Source: Streptomyces sp. R21 (GTDB lineage: Bacteria; Actinomycetota; Actinomycetes; Streptomycetales; Streptomycetaceae). Taken from it: DNA of 64,000 nt. Below, piece after piece: positions 18,236-26,770 of the stretch. The translations under genes and the position numbers were made by a program. The stretch lies in contig NZ_CP163435.1 of assembly GCF_041051975.1 (NCBI RefSeq), forward strand, positions 3,844,001-3,908,000. The letters run 5' to 3'. Within the stretch, counting starts at the first letter, position 1. Every line of letters starts with the position of its first letter. The notes beneath the pieces are model-generated. The model was not told where the DNA came from. It searched no databases and worked only from the letters and a program-made list of their open reading frames with translations.

Positions 18236-21013
18236 ATGGGGGATGCGCTGCGGGGGCCGGGGCCTGTGCCTGGGGTTCCGGTGCCGTTTGTGGGGCGGGA
18301 CGGGGACGTCGAGGAGCTTGTGGGGCGTCTGCGGGAGGCGTCGCCTCGGGAGCCGGTGGTTCTGTACGGGCCGGCTGGTGTCGGTAAGACGGCGCTGGCT
18401 ACCGCCGTGGCGCATGAACTGGCCACGCCGGGACTTCCGGTGCACTGGATCTCCCTCGACGGGACCATCGGCACGGAGACGGCACTGCTGCGCCTGCTCG
18501 CCGATCACAGGGCCCCTCGCCGGGAAATCGTCGAGGCCGCCCTCGCAGACGACGAGGAATTCCCCAACGCCCTGCTACGACAGTGCGCGCAGCACATCGA
18601 GGGTTCCGTTCTTGTTCTCGACGGCGTACCACCGCGCCTGGGCCACGCCCTCCTCCAAGCGCTCGAGACCCAGGCAAACCTGGTGATCATCACCTCACGG
18701 GCGCGGACCGGGTGGGACCGCGCGGGCATGCATCTGCACCAGGTACTACCCCTCGGGACCGAAGACGCCGCCCAGTTGGCACATCGCACCGGCGGTCTGT
18801 TCGGCGGCCGCCAGTCCGTCCCTGCCAAGGTGATCGCCGCCGCGAGGGGACTGCCGCCGCTGCTGCGCATCGCCGGGAGGCACTTCTCCCGGTCGCCCCT
18901 TCCGGCGGTTGTCCCCCACCCTGCGCCCGAGGACCTGGTCACCGCCGCCATGGACCAACTAGACCCGCCCGAACGGGACATGTTGTTACGGCTGGCGGTA
19001 CGAAGGCCGGGCGGGACCTTCAGCCGACGCACGGTCGAGGTACTGCTCCCACCAGAAAAGGGTCCGATCGACGCAGCGCACACGCTGAACTGGCTCAAGC
19101 AGTACGAGCTGTTATGGGACATGGGCGACGAGGTCTACGAGCTCCCCTGGACGGTCGCCGAGGCGGTGCGGGACCTCATGTCGGCGGACAAGCGGAGCGT
19201 ACTGGCCGATGAGGTGATCGGTGCCCTGCGAGCCGCCGCCCGTGACACCGCATGGGACGCGGTCGGCCTGCTCGACGGCCGGGACCGGCCGGACGGCCAC
19301 GCACGGCAGCGGCCCCCGGCCGCACTGGACGATCTGGCCAAGAGCGTCGACGAGTTCACGGCGCTGATACCGCGCGGCCGGTGGCTCACCGAACAGGAGT
19401 CGCAGCTCGTCGACGCCCTGGCCGCCTTCCTGGCGGTGCGCGGCGACGCCCACCGGCTCGTGGCACTCCACCGGATCGCGAAGGAACCCACGCGCCGCGC
19501 CCTGGGCGCGCTCATGCGCCAGCTCGGCCTGACCCGCCAGATCTGGAAGGTGCTGCAGAACGAGGGGTCCGTTCCGCATCTGGCCTACGACGCGGCGGAC
19601 GCCTCGTACTGCACCGGGCAGTTGGGCGATGCCCTGTCGACGCTCGATTCCGTACCTCCACGGCAGAGCACCGACAGCGCGTGGTGCGCAGTCGTCCGCG
19701 GTGCGGCGCTCTGCGACCAGGGCAGGCCGGTGGAGGCGCAAGAGGTGCTCATCCATGCCACGGAGACCTTCCGGCAGGCGGGCTGCACCCGCGGACGCGG
19801 CTGGGCACTGTTGCACTGGGCCCGCGCGTGCCTGCTGATGAGCGACGCGAGCCGGGCTGAACACCTGCTGGGGCAGGCCGCTCAGACGCTGAACGCCGTC
19901 GGTGACGTACGCGGTCAGAACCGGGTGGCCACCGAAAGGGTCCGTCTCCATCTCCTGCGCGGGCTCACCGATCACGCACTCGACGCCGCGCAGCGCGCAC
20001 TCACCGCGCACGAACAGGCAGAGGACGTACGGGGCATGGGGTGGACGTGCCACCACCTGGGCCTGGCGCACGCCCAACAGGGCCGGCCGGCCGACGCGCG
20101 AGTGACCCTGAAGGCCGCCGCTCGCCACTTCACGGCGTGCGGGGACGAGTTGGGCACGGCCTGGACCCTGCACCGGCTGGCGCTGCTGCCGACTGGAGCG
20201 TCGGGCGAACTGGCCACCGTCGCAGGCATGTTCGCGAGGCTGAGTTGTCCCCTGGGTGAGGCGTGGTCACTGACCGAGCCGGCACTGCTCCGCCCGGGCG
20301 ACTCCCTGTCAACCGCAGAAGCCCTCTTCCGCGACCTCGGCGACAGCAGCGGTCTGGCATGGACGAAGGTCATAGGAGCGCTGCTCGGCCCGGCCGAGGA
20401 ACCCATCACCGTCGAAGACGCCGTCCGGGGCATTCCTCCGGACGCCGCAGGACGCGGTCCAGTCGCGCACGATATCGGCCAGTTCCTGCGCAATCTACGC
20501 CTCGACACAAGCGAGCGCATCGACCGCACCAGGCTCCCGGCCATCCCTCTGAGCGCCCGCGACATCGTCATCCCCGTCAACCATCTCCATCAGTCGGCAC
20601 GCCCCCGGCCCCCTCACCCCGCCTCCCACTGCCAAGTCCGCCTAACCCTCCTCGACGACTCCCCCACCCCAACCACAACCGCCCGCCTGCTCCTGCGCGT
20701 CTCCCCTGCCGACGGCCACCCCTGGACGTCCCCCCATCACGGCTCCCCATGGCTGACAGCCGTGGCGACCCCCCTCACCCCCGCCTCCGTAGAACCCGCC
20801 ACCGCTCTCCTCCGCCCCTCCCGACAAGCGGAACACGGCGCCGAGTTCGACTTCACCGCACACCGCCCGGGCGTTCATGTCATCCGGTTCACCATCGCCC
20901 TGGAGCGCACCGGCACGGTTCTGCAGCAAGTGGAGACGGAGTTGGAGATCCTCGACACGGATGACCCGGCCGACCGCGCGGCACCGCAGGTGGCCGCAGA
21001 CCGGGGGCGGTAG
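18236..21013 (+). CDS. STAND NTPase with TPR repeats, first gene of the CHAT operon
   Basis: The 925-aa protein starts MGDALRGPGPVPGVPVPFVGR, the usual FVGR entry of STAND regulators. Walker A GPAGVGKT is at 45-52, Walker B LVLDG near 126, and GLPPLLRIAG marks the NB-ARC arm. TPR-like helices fill about 440-720 (GRGWALLHWARACLL, GMGWTCHHLGLAHAQQGRP). The last 125 residues look like a beta sandwich (CQVRLTLLDD, HRPGVHVIRFTI), possibly a docking domain. Its stop is 6 bp before the CHAT gene. I infer that it senses a trigger and activates the protease next door, as in other bacterial STAND-protease pairs; no direct evidence is in the sequence. Confidence 0.85.
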   Translation: MGDALRGPGPVPGVPVPFVGRDGDVEELVGRLREASPREPVVLYGPAGVGKTALATAVAHELATPGLPVHWISLDGTIGTETALLRLLADHRAPRREIVEAALADDEEFPNALLRQCAQHIEGSVLVLDGVPPRLGHALLQALETQANLVIITSRARTGWDRAGMHLHQVLPLGTEDAAQLAHRTGGLFGGRQSVPAKVIAAARGLPPLLRIAGRHFSRSPLPAVVPHPAPEDLVTAAMDQLDPPERDMLLRLAVRRPGGTFSRRTVEVLLPPEKGPIDAAHTLNWLKQYELLWDMGDEVYELPWTVAEAVRDLMSADKRSVLADEVIGALRAAARDTAWDAVGLLDGRDRPDGHARQRPPAALDDLAKSVDEFTALIPRGRWLTEQESQLVDALAAFLAVRGDAHRLVALHRIAKEPTRRALGALMRQLGLTRQIWKVLQNEGSVPHLAYDAADASYCTGQLGDALSTLDSVPPRQSTDSAWCAVVRGAALCDQGRPVEAQEVLIHATETFRQAGCTRGRGWALLHWARACLLMSDASRAEHLLGQAAQTLNAVGDVRGQNRVATERVRLHLLRGLTDHALDAAQRALTAHEQAEDVRGMGWTCHHLGLAHAQQGRPADARVTLKAAARHFTACGDELGTAWTLHRLALLPTGASGELATVAGMFARLSCPLGEAWSLTEPALLRPGDSLSTAEALFRDLGDSSGLAWTKVIGALLGPAEEPITVEDAVRGIPPDAAGRGPVAHDIGQFLRNLRLDTSERIDRTRLPAIPLSARDIVIPVNHLHQSARPRPPHPASHCQVRLTLLDDSPTPTTTARLLLRVSPADGHPWTSPHHGSPWLTAVATPLTPASVEPATALLRPSRQAEHGAEFDFTAHRPGVHVIRFTIALERTGTVLQQVETELEILDTDDPADRAAPQVAADRGR

Positions 21014-21019
21014 CGTGCG

Positions 21020-22372
21020 ATGAGCACGGAACTCCGGGTCCGGATCGTCCAGGACCCCAGCGAGGGCTTCACCAGGCTGCCCGACGAGTTGGCGCAGGGC
21101 CCCGACATCACCGTAAGCCTGGACGTGCTGGCCGGCGACCGGATCAGGGCGCGGTTGTACGGGCCCGCCGTGCCGTCGCTCTACGGCACCGAACACCGGG
21201 TGGACCTCTCCGTACGCCCCGCCGAGGTGCGGTCGGCGGCGGCACGGCTGTGCGGCCGGTGGAAGGAACTCCTGGTGGACTTCCAGCCGTTGGCGGCGGA
21301 CGGCCGACCGGCGGCCGGCAGCGGACCCGACCGCCCGTACGCCTCTCTCGTGGACCTGCGCGACCGCCCGACGGGGGAGCTGTACGACATCGTCGACGAA
21401 CTGGCGCTGGCAGGCTCCGAGTTGCTGTTCGGCACGCTGCTGGGCGGCACCGACCCGCGCGTCGAGCGGTTCGGTACGTATCTCGCGGACGCGCTCGCGG
21501 CCCGCGAAGGGCTGCGCATCCGCTTCGACTCCGAGCTGCACGTGCCGTGGCCGATGGTGTGCCTGCGCCCCGAGGACGTACCACTGACCCGGCCGATCGC
21601 CGGCCCTGCCGGACTCTTTCCCCTCTTCCTCGGCCACCGGCACCAGATCGAGCAGACCGGCGGCGCCTACCCCTGGCTCGGCGGGCGCCACGAAGCGCCC
21701 GTCGTGCCCACGGTCAGCCTGAACCACGACACCCGGGTCGACCGCAAGGGCCGTACGCGGGCCGCCGAGGTGGCCGCCGTGCTCGCCAAGGACACCTGCT
21801 TCGTGGAGCGGACCACACGGGCGGAGCTGGTGCGGGCGCTGGCGGACGGCGGGCTGTGCGAGCAGGTGATGTACTTCTGGTGCCACGGTCACTTCGTGCC
21901 CAACGGCTCCCAACCCGCCGTCCTGGCGCTGAAGTTGACCGACGGCACGGCCATCGACGCGCACACGGTGCGGGAGCGGCGGCGGAGCTTCGGCGACGGG
22001 AGTCCGTTCCAGCCGTTCGTGGTGCTCAACGCCTGTCATGCCGGGGTGCCCGCGGCCGGCGGCGACCCGGCGTTTCTCGGCAGCGCGCTGATCCACGCGG
22101 GCGCGCGGGGCGTGCTGGGCCCGCAGATAGAGATGCCGCAGGTCTTCGCGGCCGAGTACGCGCTGGAGTTCCTGACCCGCTATCTGCGCGGCGCCGAGAC
22201 CGCCGGGGAGATCGCCCACGCCGTCGCCCGCCACTTCGCCGACGAACTGCGCAACCCGCTCGGTTTCGCCTACGCCCTGCACTGCGGCATGGACACCCGC
22301 CTGGAACGAGCCCTGGCCCCGGCCGTCGAGGGCGACAGGGACACCGGCACCGGTCAGGAGCTCGCCGTATGA
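21020..22372 (+). CDS. CHAT-domain caspase-like protease
   Basis: The 450-aa protein has a C-terminal CHAT domain with the catalytic pair visible: His in YFWCHGHF (H289) and Cys in VVLNACHAG (C339), followed by GARGVLGPQIEMPQVFAAEYA. The N-terminal 200 residues include a beta-rich section (ITVSLDVLAGDRIRARLYG) and a segment DIVDELALAGSELLFGTLL common in CHAT proteins. CHAT peptidases cleave partner proteins when switched on by TPR or STAND sensors. It sits 6 bp after a STAND-TPR gene and overlaps the alpha/beta hydrolase by 4 bp (ATGA), so all three should be co-translated. The natural substrate is unknown; the hydrolase is the obvious candidate. Confidence 0.9.
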   Translation: MSTELRVRIVQDPSEGFTRLPDELAQGPDITVSLDVLAGDRIRARLYGPAVPSLYGTEHRVDLSVRPAEVRSAAARLCGRWKELLVDFQPLAADGRPAAGSGPDRPYASLVDLRDRPTGELYDIVDELALAGSELLFGTLLGGTDPRVERFGTYLADALAAREGLRIRFDSELHVPWPMVCLRPEDVPLTRPIAGPAGLFPLFLGHRHQIEQTGGAYPWLGGRHEAPVVPTVSLNHDTRVDRKGRTRAAEVAAVLAKDTCFVERTTRAELVRALADGGLCEQVMYFWCHGHFVPNGSQPAVLALKLTDGTAIDAHTVRERRRSFGDGSPFQPFVVLNACHAGVPAAGGDPAFLGSALIHAGARGVLGPQIEMPQVFAAEYALEFLTRYLRGAETAGEIAHAVARHFADELRNPLGFAYALHCGMDTRLERALAPAVEGDRDTGTGQELAV

Positions 22373-23367
22373 ACACCTCCGTCCGGCTGCCGGTGCGCAC
22401 CGTGGACCTCGCCTCCGACGGCTGGCCCCTGGAGGACACCGCAGGCGGGCTCCGCCCCGTCCCGGCCGACCGGCTGCTCGACCACTTCGCCGAGGAACTG
22501 AGACCGCCCGACTGGGCCACCGACCTGATCGTCTACGTCCACGGGTGGCAGACCAAACCGGACTCCGCGCTGACCGCGGTGCACCGGCTGCTGGCGCTCA
22601 CCGACGCCCAGTACGGGTCCGGTCGGGCGCTGTATCCGCAGCTGCGCCCGTGGCGGCCCTGGACCGTGCTCGTGCGCTGGCCCTCCCGCTCACTGCCGTC
22701 CCTCGGCGGCTACCGCCGCATCCGCGACCGGGCGCACGCGATGAGCACCGACGGATACGCGGCGCAGATCATCGGGCAGCTTCTCGGCTACCTGGACGCC
22801 CATCGCGCCGACCCGGCCGCGCCCGACGTCCTCGCCAACGGCGACGGACAGTATCTGCACCTCGTCGGGCATTCCTTCGGCTGCCGGTTCCTGTGCGAGG
22901 CCGTCCAGTGGGCCGCGGATCCGCCGTCCGGCGCCACCCTCGGCTGGAGTACGCCCGAGCCGGCCGGCCGCCCCTTCACCGTCGACTCGATGCTGCTGTT
23001 GCAGATGGCGGCCCCCAGGGACGCCTTCGCCACCACGTTCACCGCGCTCGGCGAGGCTCCGCTGCGCGGCCCCGTCGTGGCGACGTACTCGCAGCACGAC
23101 CGGGCGACCGGCTTCTGGCATCTGCGGGCGGAGAAGCGGGCGGGCATCGGGTACGCGGGAATCGGCACCGCACCCGCGCCGGTGTCGGCGATCCGGCTGC
23201 TCCCGCCCGAGGAGCCGTATCCGCTGGCCGTCCTCGACCACCGCTTCGTCAGTGTCGACGCGAGCGACGTCTTCGTGGACGGCAGAGGCCCCGCCGGGGC
23301 CCACTCCGACCATCTGCGCACAGAGTCCGCCCACCTGCTGCTGTCCCTGGCCGACCACTGTCGGTGA
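22369..23367 (+). CDS. Alpha/beta hydrolase (GHSFG nucleophile) in CHAT operon
   Basis: ATG 22369 overlaps the CHAT stop as ATGA; 332 aa. An early strand LIVYVHGWQT supplies the oxyanion-hole region, and GHSFG (167-171) gives the nucleophile elbow with Ser169. Candidate acid and His residues lie near the C-terminus (VDASDVFVDG, AHSDHLRTES). There is no signal peptide or membrane helix, so it should act in the cytoplasm or on the inner face of the membrane. Esterase, lipase or amidase activity cannot be distinguished. As the last gene of a STAND-CHAT operon it could be an effector that is held inactive until cleaved; this is inference. Confidence 0.85.
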   Translation: MNTSVRLPVRTVDLASDGWPLEDTAGGLRPVPADRLLDHFAEELRPPDWATDLIVYVHGWQTKPDSALTAVHRLLALTDAQYGSGRALYPQLRPWRPWTVLVRWPSRSLPSLGGYRRIRDRAHAMSTDGYAAQIIGQLLGYLDAHRADPAAPDVLANGDGQYLHLVGHSFGCRFLCEAVQWAADPPSGATLGWSTPEPAGRPFTVDSMLLLQMAAPRDAFATTFTALGEAPLRGPVVATYSQHDRATGFWHLRAEKRAGIGYAGIGTAPAPVSAIRLLPPEEPYPLAVLDHRFVSVDASDVFVDGRGPAGAHSDHLRTESAHLLLSLADHCR

Positions 23368-23427
23368 GGGCGCGGGCAGCGGGGGGCGGCTCCGGCACGG
23401 CGGTCAGCCTCGCGGGGTCGGTCGGCG

Positions 23428-23694
23428 TCAGCCCTGCTGGGGCTTCGGCGTGCCGGAGGCCTTGGCGGACGCGCCGGCGGCCTCACCGGGCGTCGCGTCG
23501 GCCTTCGGGTCCGCGGACTCCTTGAAGTCGACCTTGCCCATCTGCTTGCTCATCGACTTCATCAGACCCCACACCGCCAGGGCCATCGCCGCGAAGACGA
23601 TGAAACCGAGGACGCCGGGGGTGACCTTGTTCTCGTCCACCTCCTTGGCGAGGGGGACGAGATGCGTCATTGCCAGGCTTGCGCTTGCGCTCAT
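23428..23694 (-). CDS. Small single-pass membrane protein linked to mca
   Basis: The 88-aa product (start MSASASLAMT, ATG 23694, one base after the mca stop; an alternative ATG at 23703 overlaps mca) has one membrane helix, GVLGFIVFAAMALAVWGLM, then a cytoplasmic-type basic and Ala/Pro-rich tail (SKQMGKVDFKESADPK). It is conserved beside mca in Streptomyces genomes as far as I recall. Function unknown; co-transcription with mca is likely. Confidence 0.8.
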   Translation of the reverse strand: MSASASLAMTHLVPLAKEVDENKVTPGVLGFIVFAAMALAVWGLMKSMSKQMGKVDFKESADPKADATPGEAAGASAKASGTPKPQQG

Positions 23695-23695
23695 A

Positions 23696-24577
23696 TCAGG
23701 CATTGTCGCGGATGCCCGCGAAGAGGTCGTCCTCGGGGAGGGACGTATCGACGAGGGACTTCGACAGCTCGTACTCCTCGGTCGGCCAGATCTCCTTCTG
23801 AAGCTCCAGCGGAACCTTGAACCAGCCGCCGTCGGGGTCGATCTGCGTGGCGTGCGCGATCAGGGCCTTGTCGCGGATCTCGTAGAAGTCGGCGCAGGGC
23901 ACGTGCGTGGTCAGAACGCGCTCGACGCGCTCGAACTCGCTCCAGCGCTTCAGCCAGTCCCCATACGGCGACTCCATGCCGCGCTCCAGCAGGGCGTTGT
24001 GCAGCGCCTCGGTGCGCGGGCGGTTGAAGCCCTGGTTGTAGTAGAGCTTCTGCGGCTGGTAGGCCGGGCCGAACTCCGACTCCGGGTACTTCTCGGTGTC
24101 GGCCGCGCCCTCGAACGCCACCATGGAGATCTTGTGGGTCATGATGTGGTCGGGGTGCGGGTACCCGCCGTTCTCGTCGTAGGTGGTGATCACCTGCGGG
24201 CGGAAGGAACGGATGAAGCGGACCAGGCGGCCGGCGGCCTTGTCCACGTCCTCCAGCGCGAAGCAGCCGTCGGGCAGCGGCGGCAGCGGGTCACCCTCGG
24301 GAAGGCCCGAGTCCACGAATCCGAGCCACTCCTGCTTGACGCCGAGGATCTCGCGCGCCTCGTCCATCTCCTTCTTGCGTACCTCGTGGATGTGCTCCTC
24401 GATGTACTTGTCGCCCTGAAGCTTCGGATTGAGGATGGAGCCGCGCTCCCCGCCCGTGCAGGTCACCACCAGCACGTCCACCCCCTCGGACACGTACTTC
24501 GCCATGGTGGCCGCGCCCTTGCTCGACTCGTCGTCGGGGTGGGCGTGCACGGCCATCAGTCGCAGCTGGTCAGTCAA
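23696..24577 (-). CDS. mca: Mycothiol S-conjugate amidase
   Basis: The 293-aa protein begins MTDQLRLMAVHAHPDDESSK, with zinc ligands H13 and D16 in AHPDDE, and later HPDHIMTH contributes the third histidine. It belongs to the MshB/Mca LmbE-like family. Mca cleaves mycothiol conjugates of electrophiles and antibiotics into a mercapturic acid and glucosaminyl-inositol, so it is a detoxification enzyme specific to actinobacteria. The length (about 290) and the insert GYPHPDHIMTHKISMVAFEG fit Mca better than the deacetylase MshB. It is followed directly by a small membrane protein and is divergent from the DUF4307 gene. Confidence 0.93.
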   Translation of the reverse strand: MTDQLRLMAVHAHPDDESSKGAATMAKYVSEGVDVLVVTCTGGERGSILNPKLQGDKYIEEHIHEVRKKEMDEAREILGVKQEWLGFVDSGLPEGDPLPPLPDGCFALEDVDKAAGRLVRFIRSFRPQVITTYDENGGYPHPDHIMTHKISMVAFEGAADTEKYPESEFGPAYQPQKLYYNQGFNRPRTEALHNALLERGMESPYGDWLKRWSEFERVERVLTTHVPCADFYEIRDKALIAHATQIDPDGGWFKVPLELQKEIWPTEEYELSKSLVDTSLPEDDLFAGIRDNA

Positions 24578-24750
24578 GACTCGATCCTCAGTAAGTCGGC
24601 CGGTCGGCGTGGGTCGGCTGGTCGGCGCCCGGCGTGAACGGGCGCATAGAGCGGCTTCTATAGTGACGGAATCGGGGGGTGAATAATTCCGGGGCCCCGT
24701 CTCGGACTTCCCGTCCGGGACGTTCGTTCCGGCCTGCCGAGAGGACGATC

Positions 24751-25149
24751 ATGAGTACGGCGAGCACACGGCTGCCCGAGGGCCGGTACGGCCGCTCCGC
24801 GGACGAGCGCGCCGACCGGAAGCTCAAGGTCATCGGCGCTGTGCTGGGCGCGGCCCTGCTCGTGCTCGTCGGCTGGTTCGCGTACTACTACGTGGGCGGC
24901 AACAAGATCAGCGCCCAGGTCATCGCCTTCGATCCCTCCTCCACCGCGGTGAAGGTGCATCTCGAGGTGCGCAAGGACAAGGACGCGAGCGGCTACTGCA
25001 CCCTGCGCTCACAGGACGCCGACGGCACCGAGGTCGGCCGCGCCGACTTCCGCTTCGACCAGCGCTCCTCGCGCATCGACAAGGTCGTCACGCTGCGTAC
25101 GACCGCCCGTGGCACCACCGCGGAGCTGCTCGGCTGCCACGCTGACTGA
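24751..25149 (+). CDS. DUF4307 membrane protein
   Basis: ATG 24751 follows GAGAGGACG. The 132-aa product has a cytoplasmic N-terminus (RLPEGRYGRSADERADRKLK), one membrane helix (IGAVLGAALLVLVGWFAYYYV) and an extracytoplasmic beta domain with two cysteines (SGYCTLRSQDADG, LLGCHAD) that may pair. DUF4307 proteins are conserved between mca and greA in actinobacteria; their function is not established. The 173-bp gap to mca is a divergent promoter region containing TATAGT at about 24659 as a possible -10 element. Confidence 0.88.
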   Translation: MSTASTRLPEGRYGRSADERADRKLKVIGAVLGAALLVLVGWFAYYYVGGNKISAQVIAFDPSSTAVKVHLEVRKDKDASGYCTLRSQDADGTEVGRADFRFDQRSSRIDKVVTLRTTARGTTAELLGCHAD

Positions 25150-25317
25150 CGTCACCCCCAGCATTTGGCTGCTGACCTGCGTTGACGTAATTCTGATGGC
25201 TTATGTCCTCCCCCTGCCGCCGCTGAATTGTTAGGCTCGTGGTTTCGCCCATCCGTGAAGGAACATTCTTCTGGGTAGGGCGATGCTTTGTATTCCCAGT
25301 ACCTACGAGGAGCACCT

Positions 25318-25815
25318 GTGACCCAGACCAGCGACGACGTCACCTGGCTCACGCAGGAGGCGTACACCAAGCTCAAGGATGAGCTGGAGTACCTGTCTGG
25401 TCCCGCGCGCGCCGAGATCACCGTGAAGATCGCGGCTGCGCGCGAGGAGGGCGACCTGCGCGAAAACGGCGGTTACCACGCGGCCAAGGAGGAGCAGGGC
25501 AAGCAGGAGCTCCGCATCCGCCAGCTGACCCAGCTCTTGGAGAAGGCCAAGGTCGGTGAGGCCCCCGCGGCCGGCGGTGTGGTGGCACCCGGCATGGTCG
25601 TGACCATCGCCTTCGACGGCGACGAGGACGACACCCTGGAGTTCCTGCTCGCCTCGCGCGAGTACGCGAGCGCCGACATCGAGACCTACTCTCCGCAGTC
25701 CCCGCTGGGCTCCGGCGTGAACGGCAAGAAGGTCGGCGAGGACGCCCGGTACGAGCTGCCGAACGGCAAGCTCGCCTCGGTGAAGATCCTCAAGGCCGAG
25801 CCGTACCAGGGCTGA
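25318..25815 (+). CDS. greA: Transcription elongation factor GreA
   Basis: Start is GTG 25318 (VTQTSDDVTWLTQEAYTKLK) behind GAGGAG; 165 aa, slightly longer than E. coli GreA. The N-terminal coiled coil carries the acidic tip GDLRENGGYHAAKEEQ, which reaches into the RNA polymerase secondary channel and stimulates cleavage of backtracked RNA. The C-terminal FKBP-like domain ends SPLGSGVNGKKVGED and ASVKILKAEP. It is monocistronic, with a strong terminator 21 bp after the stop. Confidence 0.95.
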   Translation: MTQTSDDVTWLTQEAYTKLKDELEYLSGPARAEITVKIAAAREEGDLRENGGYHAAKEEQGKQELRIRQLTQLLEKAKVGEAPAAGGVVAPGMVVTIAFDGDEDDTLEFLLASREYASADIETYSPQSPLGSGVNGKKVGEDARYELPNGKLASVKILKAEPYQG

Positions 25816-25836
25816 GCCCAGGCCAGCCACTCCGCC

Positions 25837-25865
25837 GATGCCCCCGGTCGCATGCCGGGGGCATC
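25837..25865. terminator. Terminator after greA
   Basis: GATGCCCCCGG (25837-25847) pairs with CCGGGGGCATC (25855-25865), an 11-bp perfect stem with a 7-nt loop, between convergent greA and the ABC permease gene. It can stop both. Confidence 0.88.
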
Positions 25866-25912
25866 TTCATGCCCGGGTCAGAGCACGCGCCCCGCTCTCG
25901 GCCGGCTCCGCC

Positions 25913-26770
25913 TCACGACGCCGCCGAGCGGTACTTCCGTACCGCCAGCGTCCTGAATATCAGGGTGATCAGGATCGAGTAGATCACCGAGGCCCAGATC
26001 GAGTGCTGCATCGGCCAGGCGGCCGACTTCGACTGGCCGGGGTTGGCGAACAGCACGCGGCAGGCCTGCACCGTGGCACTGAACGGGTTCCAGTCGGCCA
26101 GGTGCCGCAGCCAGGGCGTCATGTTGCTGGAGTCCACGAACGCGTTGGAGATGAACGTGACCGGGAAGAGCCAGATCAGCCCGCCCGAGGTGGCCGCCTC
26201 CGGAGTGCGTACGGACAGGCCGATGAGCGCGCCGATCCAGGTGAAGGCGTATCCGCTCAGCAGCAGCAGGCCGAAGGCGCCGAGGACCTTGACGGCGTTG
26301 GTGTCGCCGTCCGAGCCGACGCGCCAGCCCACCATGAGGGCGACCACGGCGAGGACCAGCAGGGTCAGGGCGGTCTGGACGAGGTCGGCGAGCGTGCGCC
26401 CGGTCAGCACCGCGCCGCGCGCCATGGGCAGCGAGCGGAAGCGGTCGATGAGGCCCTTGTGCATGTCGTCGGCGATGCCCGCACCCGCGCCCGCGGTGGC
26501 GAAGGTGACGGTCTGCGCGAAGATGCCCGCCATCAGGAAGTTGCGGTAGTCGGTGGCACTGGTGCTGCCGCCGATCTTCATCGACCCGCCGAACACATAG
26601 CTGAACAGCACCACGAACATGATCGGCTGGATCAGCCCGAAGATCACCATCTCCGGAATGCGGGACATCCGGATCAGATTGCGTTTCGCGACGACCAGTG
26701 AGTCCCGGACGGACTGGCCGATCGGGTTCATGGGAGCCGCGGTCGGCACGGCATCGGTGACGGCGCTCAC
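25913..26770 (-). CDS. ABC-2 type exporter permease (DrrB-like)
   Basis: GTG 26770 overlaps the ATPase stop as GTGA; 285 aa. After a short cytoplasmic lead (SAVTDAVPTAAPMNPIG) there are six membrane helices, including MVIFGLIQPIMFVVLFSYVF, LVQTALTLLVLAVVALMVGW and SGGLIWLFPVTFISNAFVDS, the ABC-2 family signature region. The last helix is followed by RTLAVRKYRSAAS. Together with the upstream ATPase it forms a daunorubicin-resistance-type drug or lipid exporter; the substrate is not predictable. The gene ends next to the greA terminator. Confidence 0.92.
   Translation of the reverse strand: MSAVTDAVPTAAPMNPIGQSVRDSLVVAKRNLIRMSRIPEMVIFGLIQPIMFVVLFSYVFGGSMKIGGSTSATDYRNFLMAGIFAQTVTFATAGAGAGIADDMHKGLIDRFRSLPMARGAVLTGRTLADLVQTALTLLVLAVVALMVGWRVGSDGDTNAVKVLGAFGLLLLSGYAFTWIGALIGLSVRTPEAATSGGLIWLFPVTFISNAFVDSSNMTPWLRHLADWNPFSATVQACRVLFANPGQSKSAAWPMQHSIWASVIYSILITLIFRTLAVRKYRSAAS

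Noticed and set aside
25182..25236. TTGACG and TAGGCT as a greA promoter
   Set aside because: The two elements are about 45 bp apart, so they cannot form one promoter; no better pair was found.
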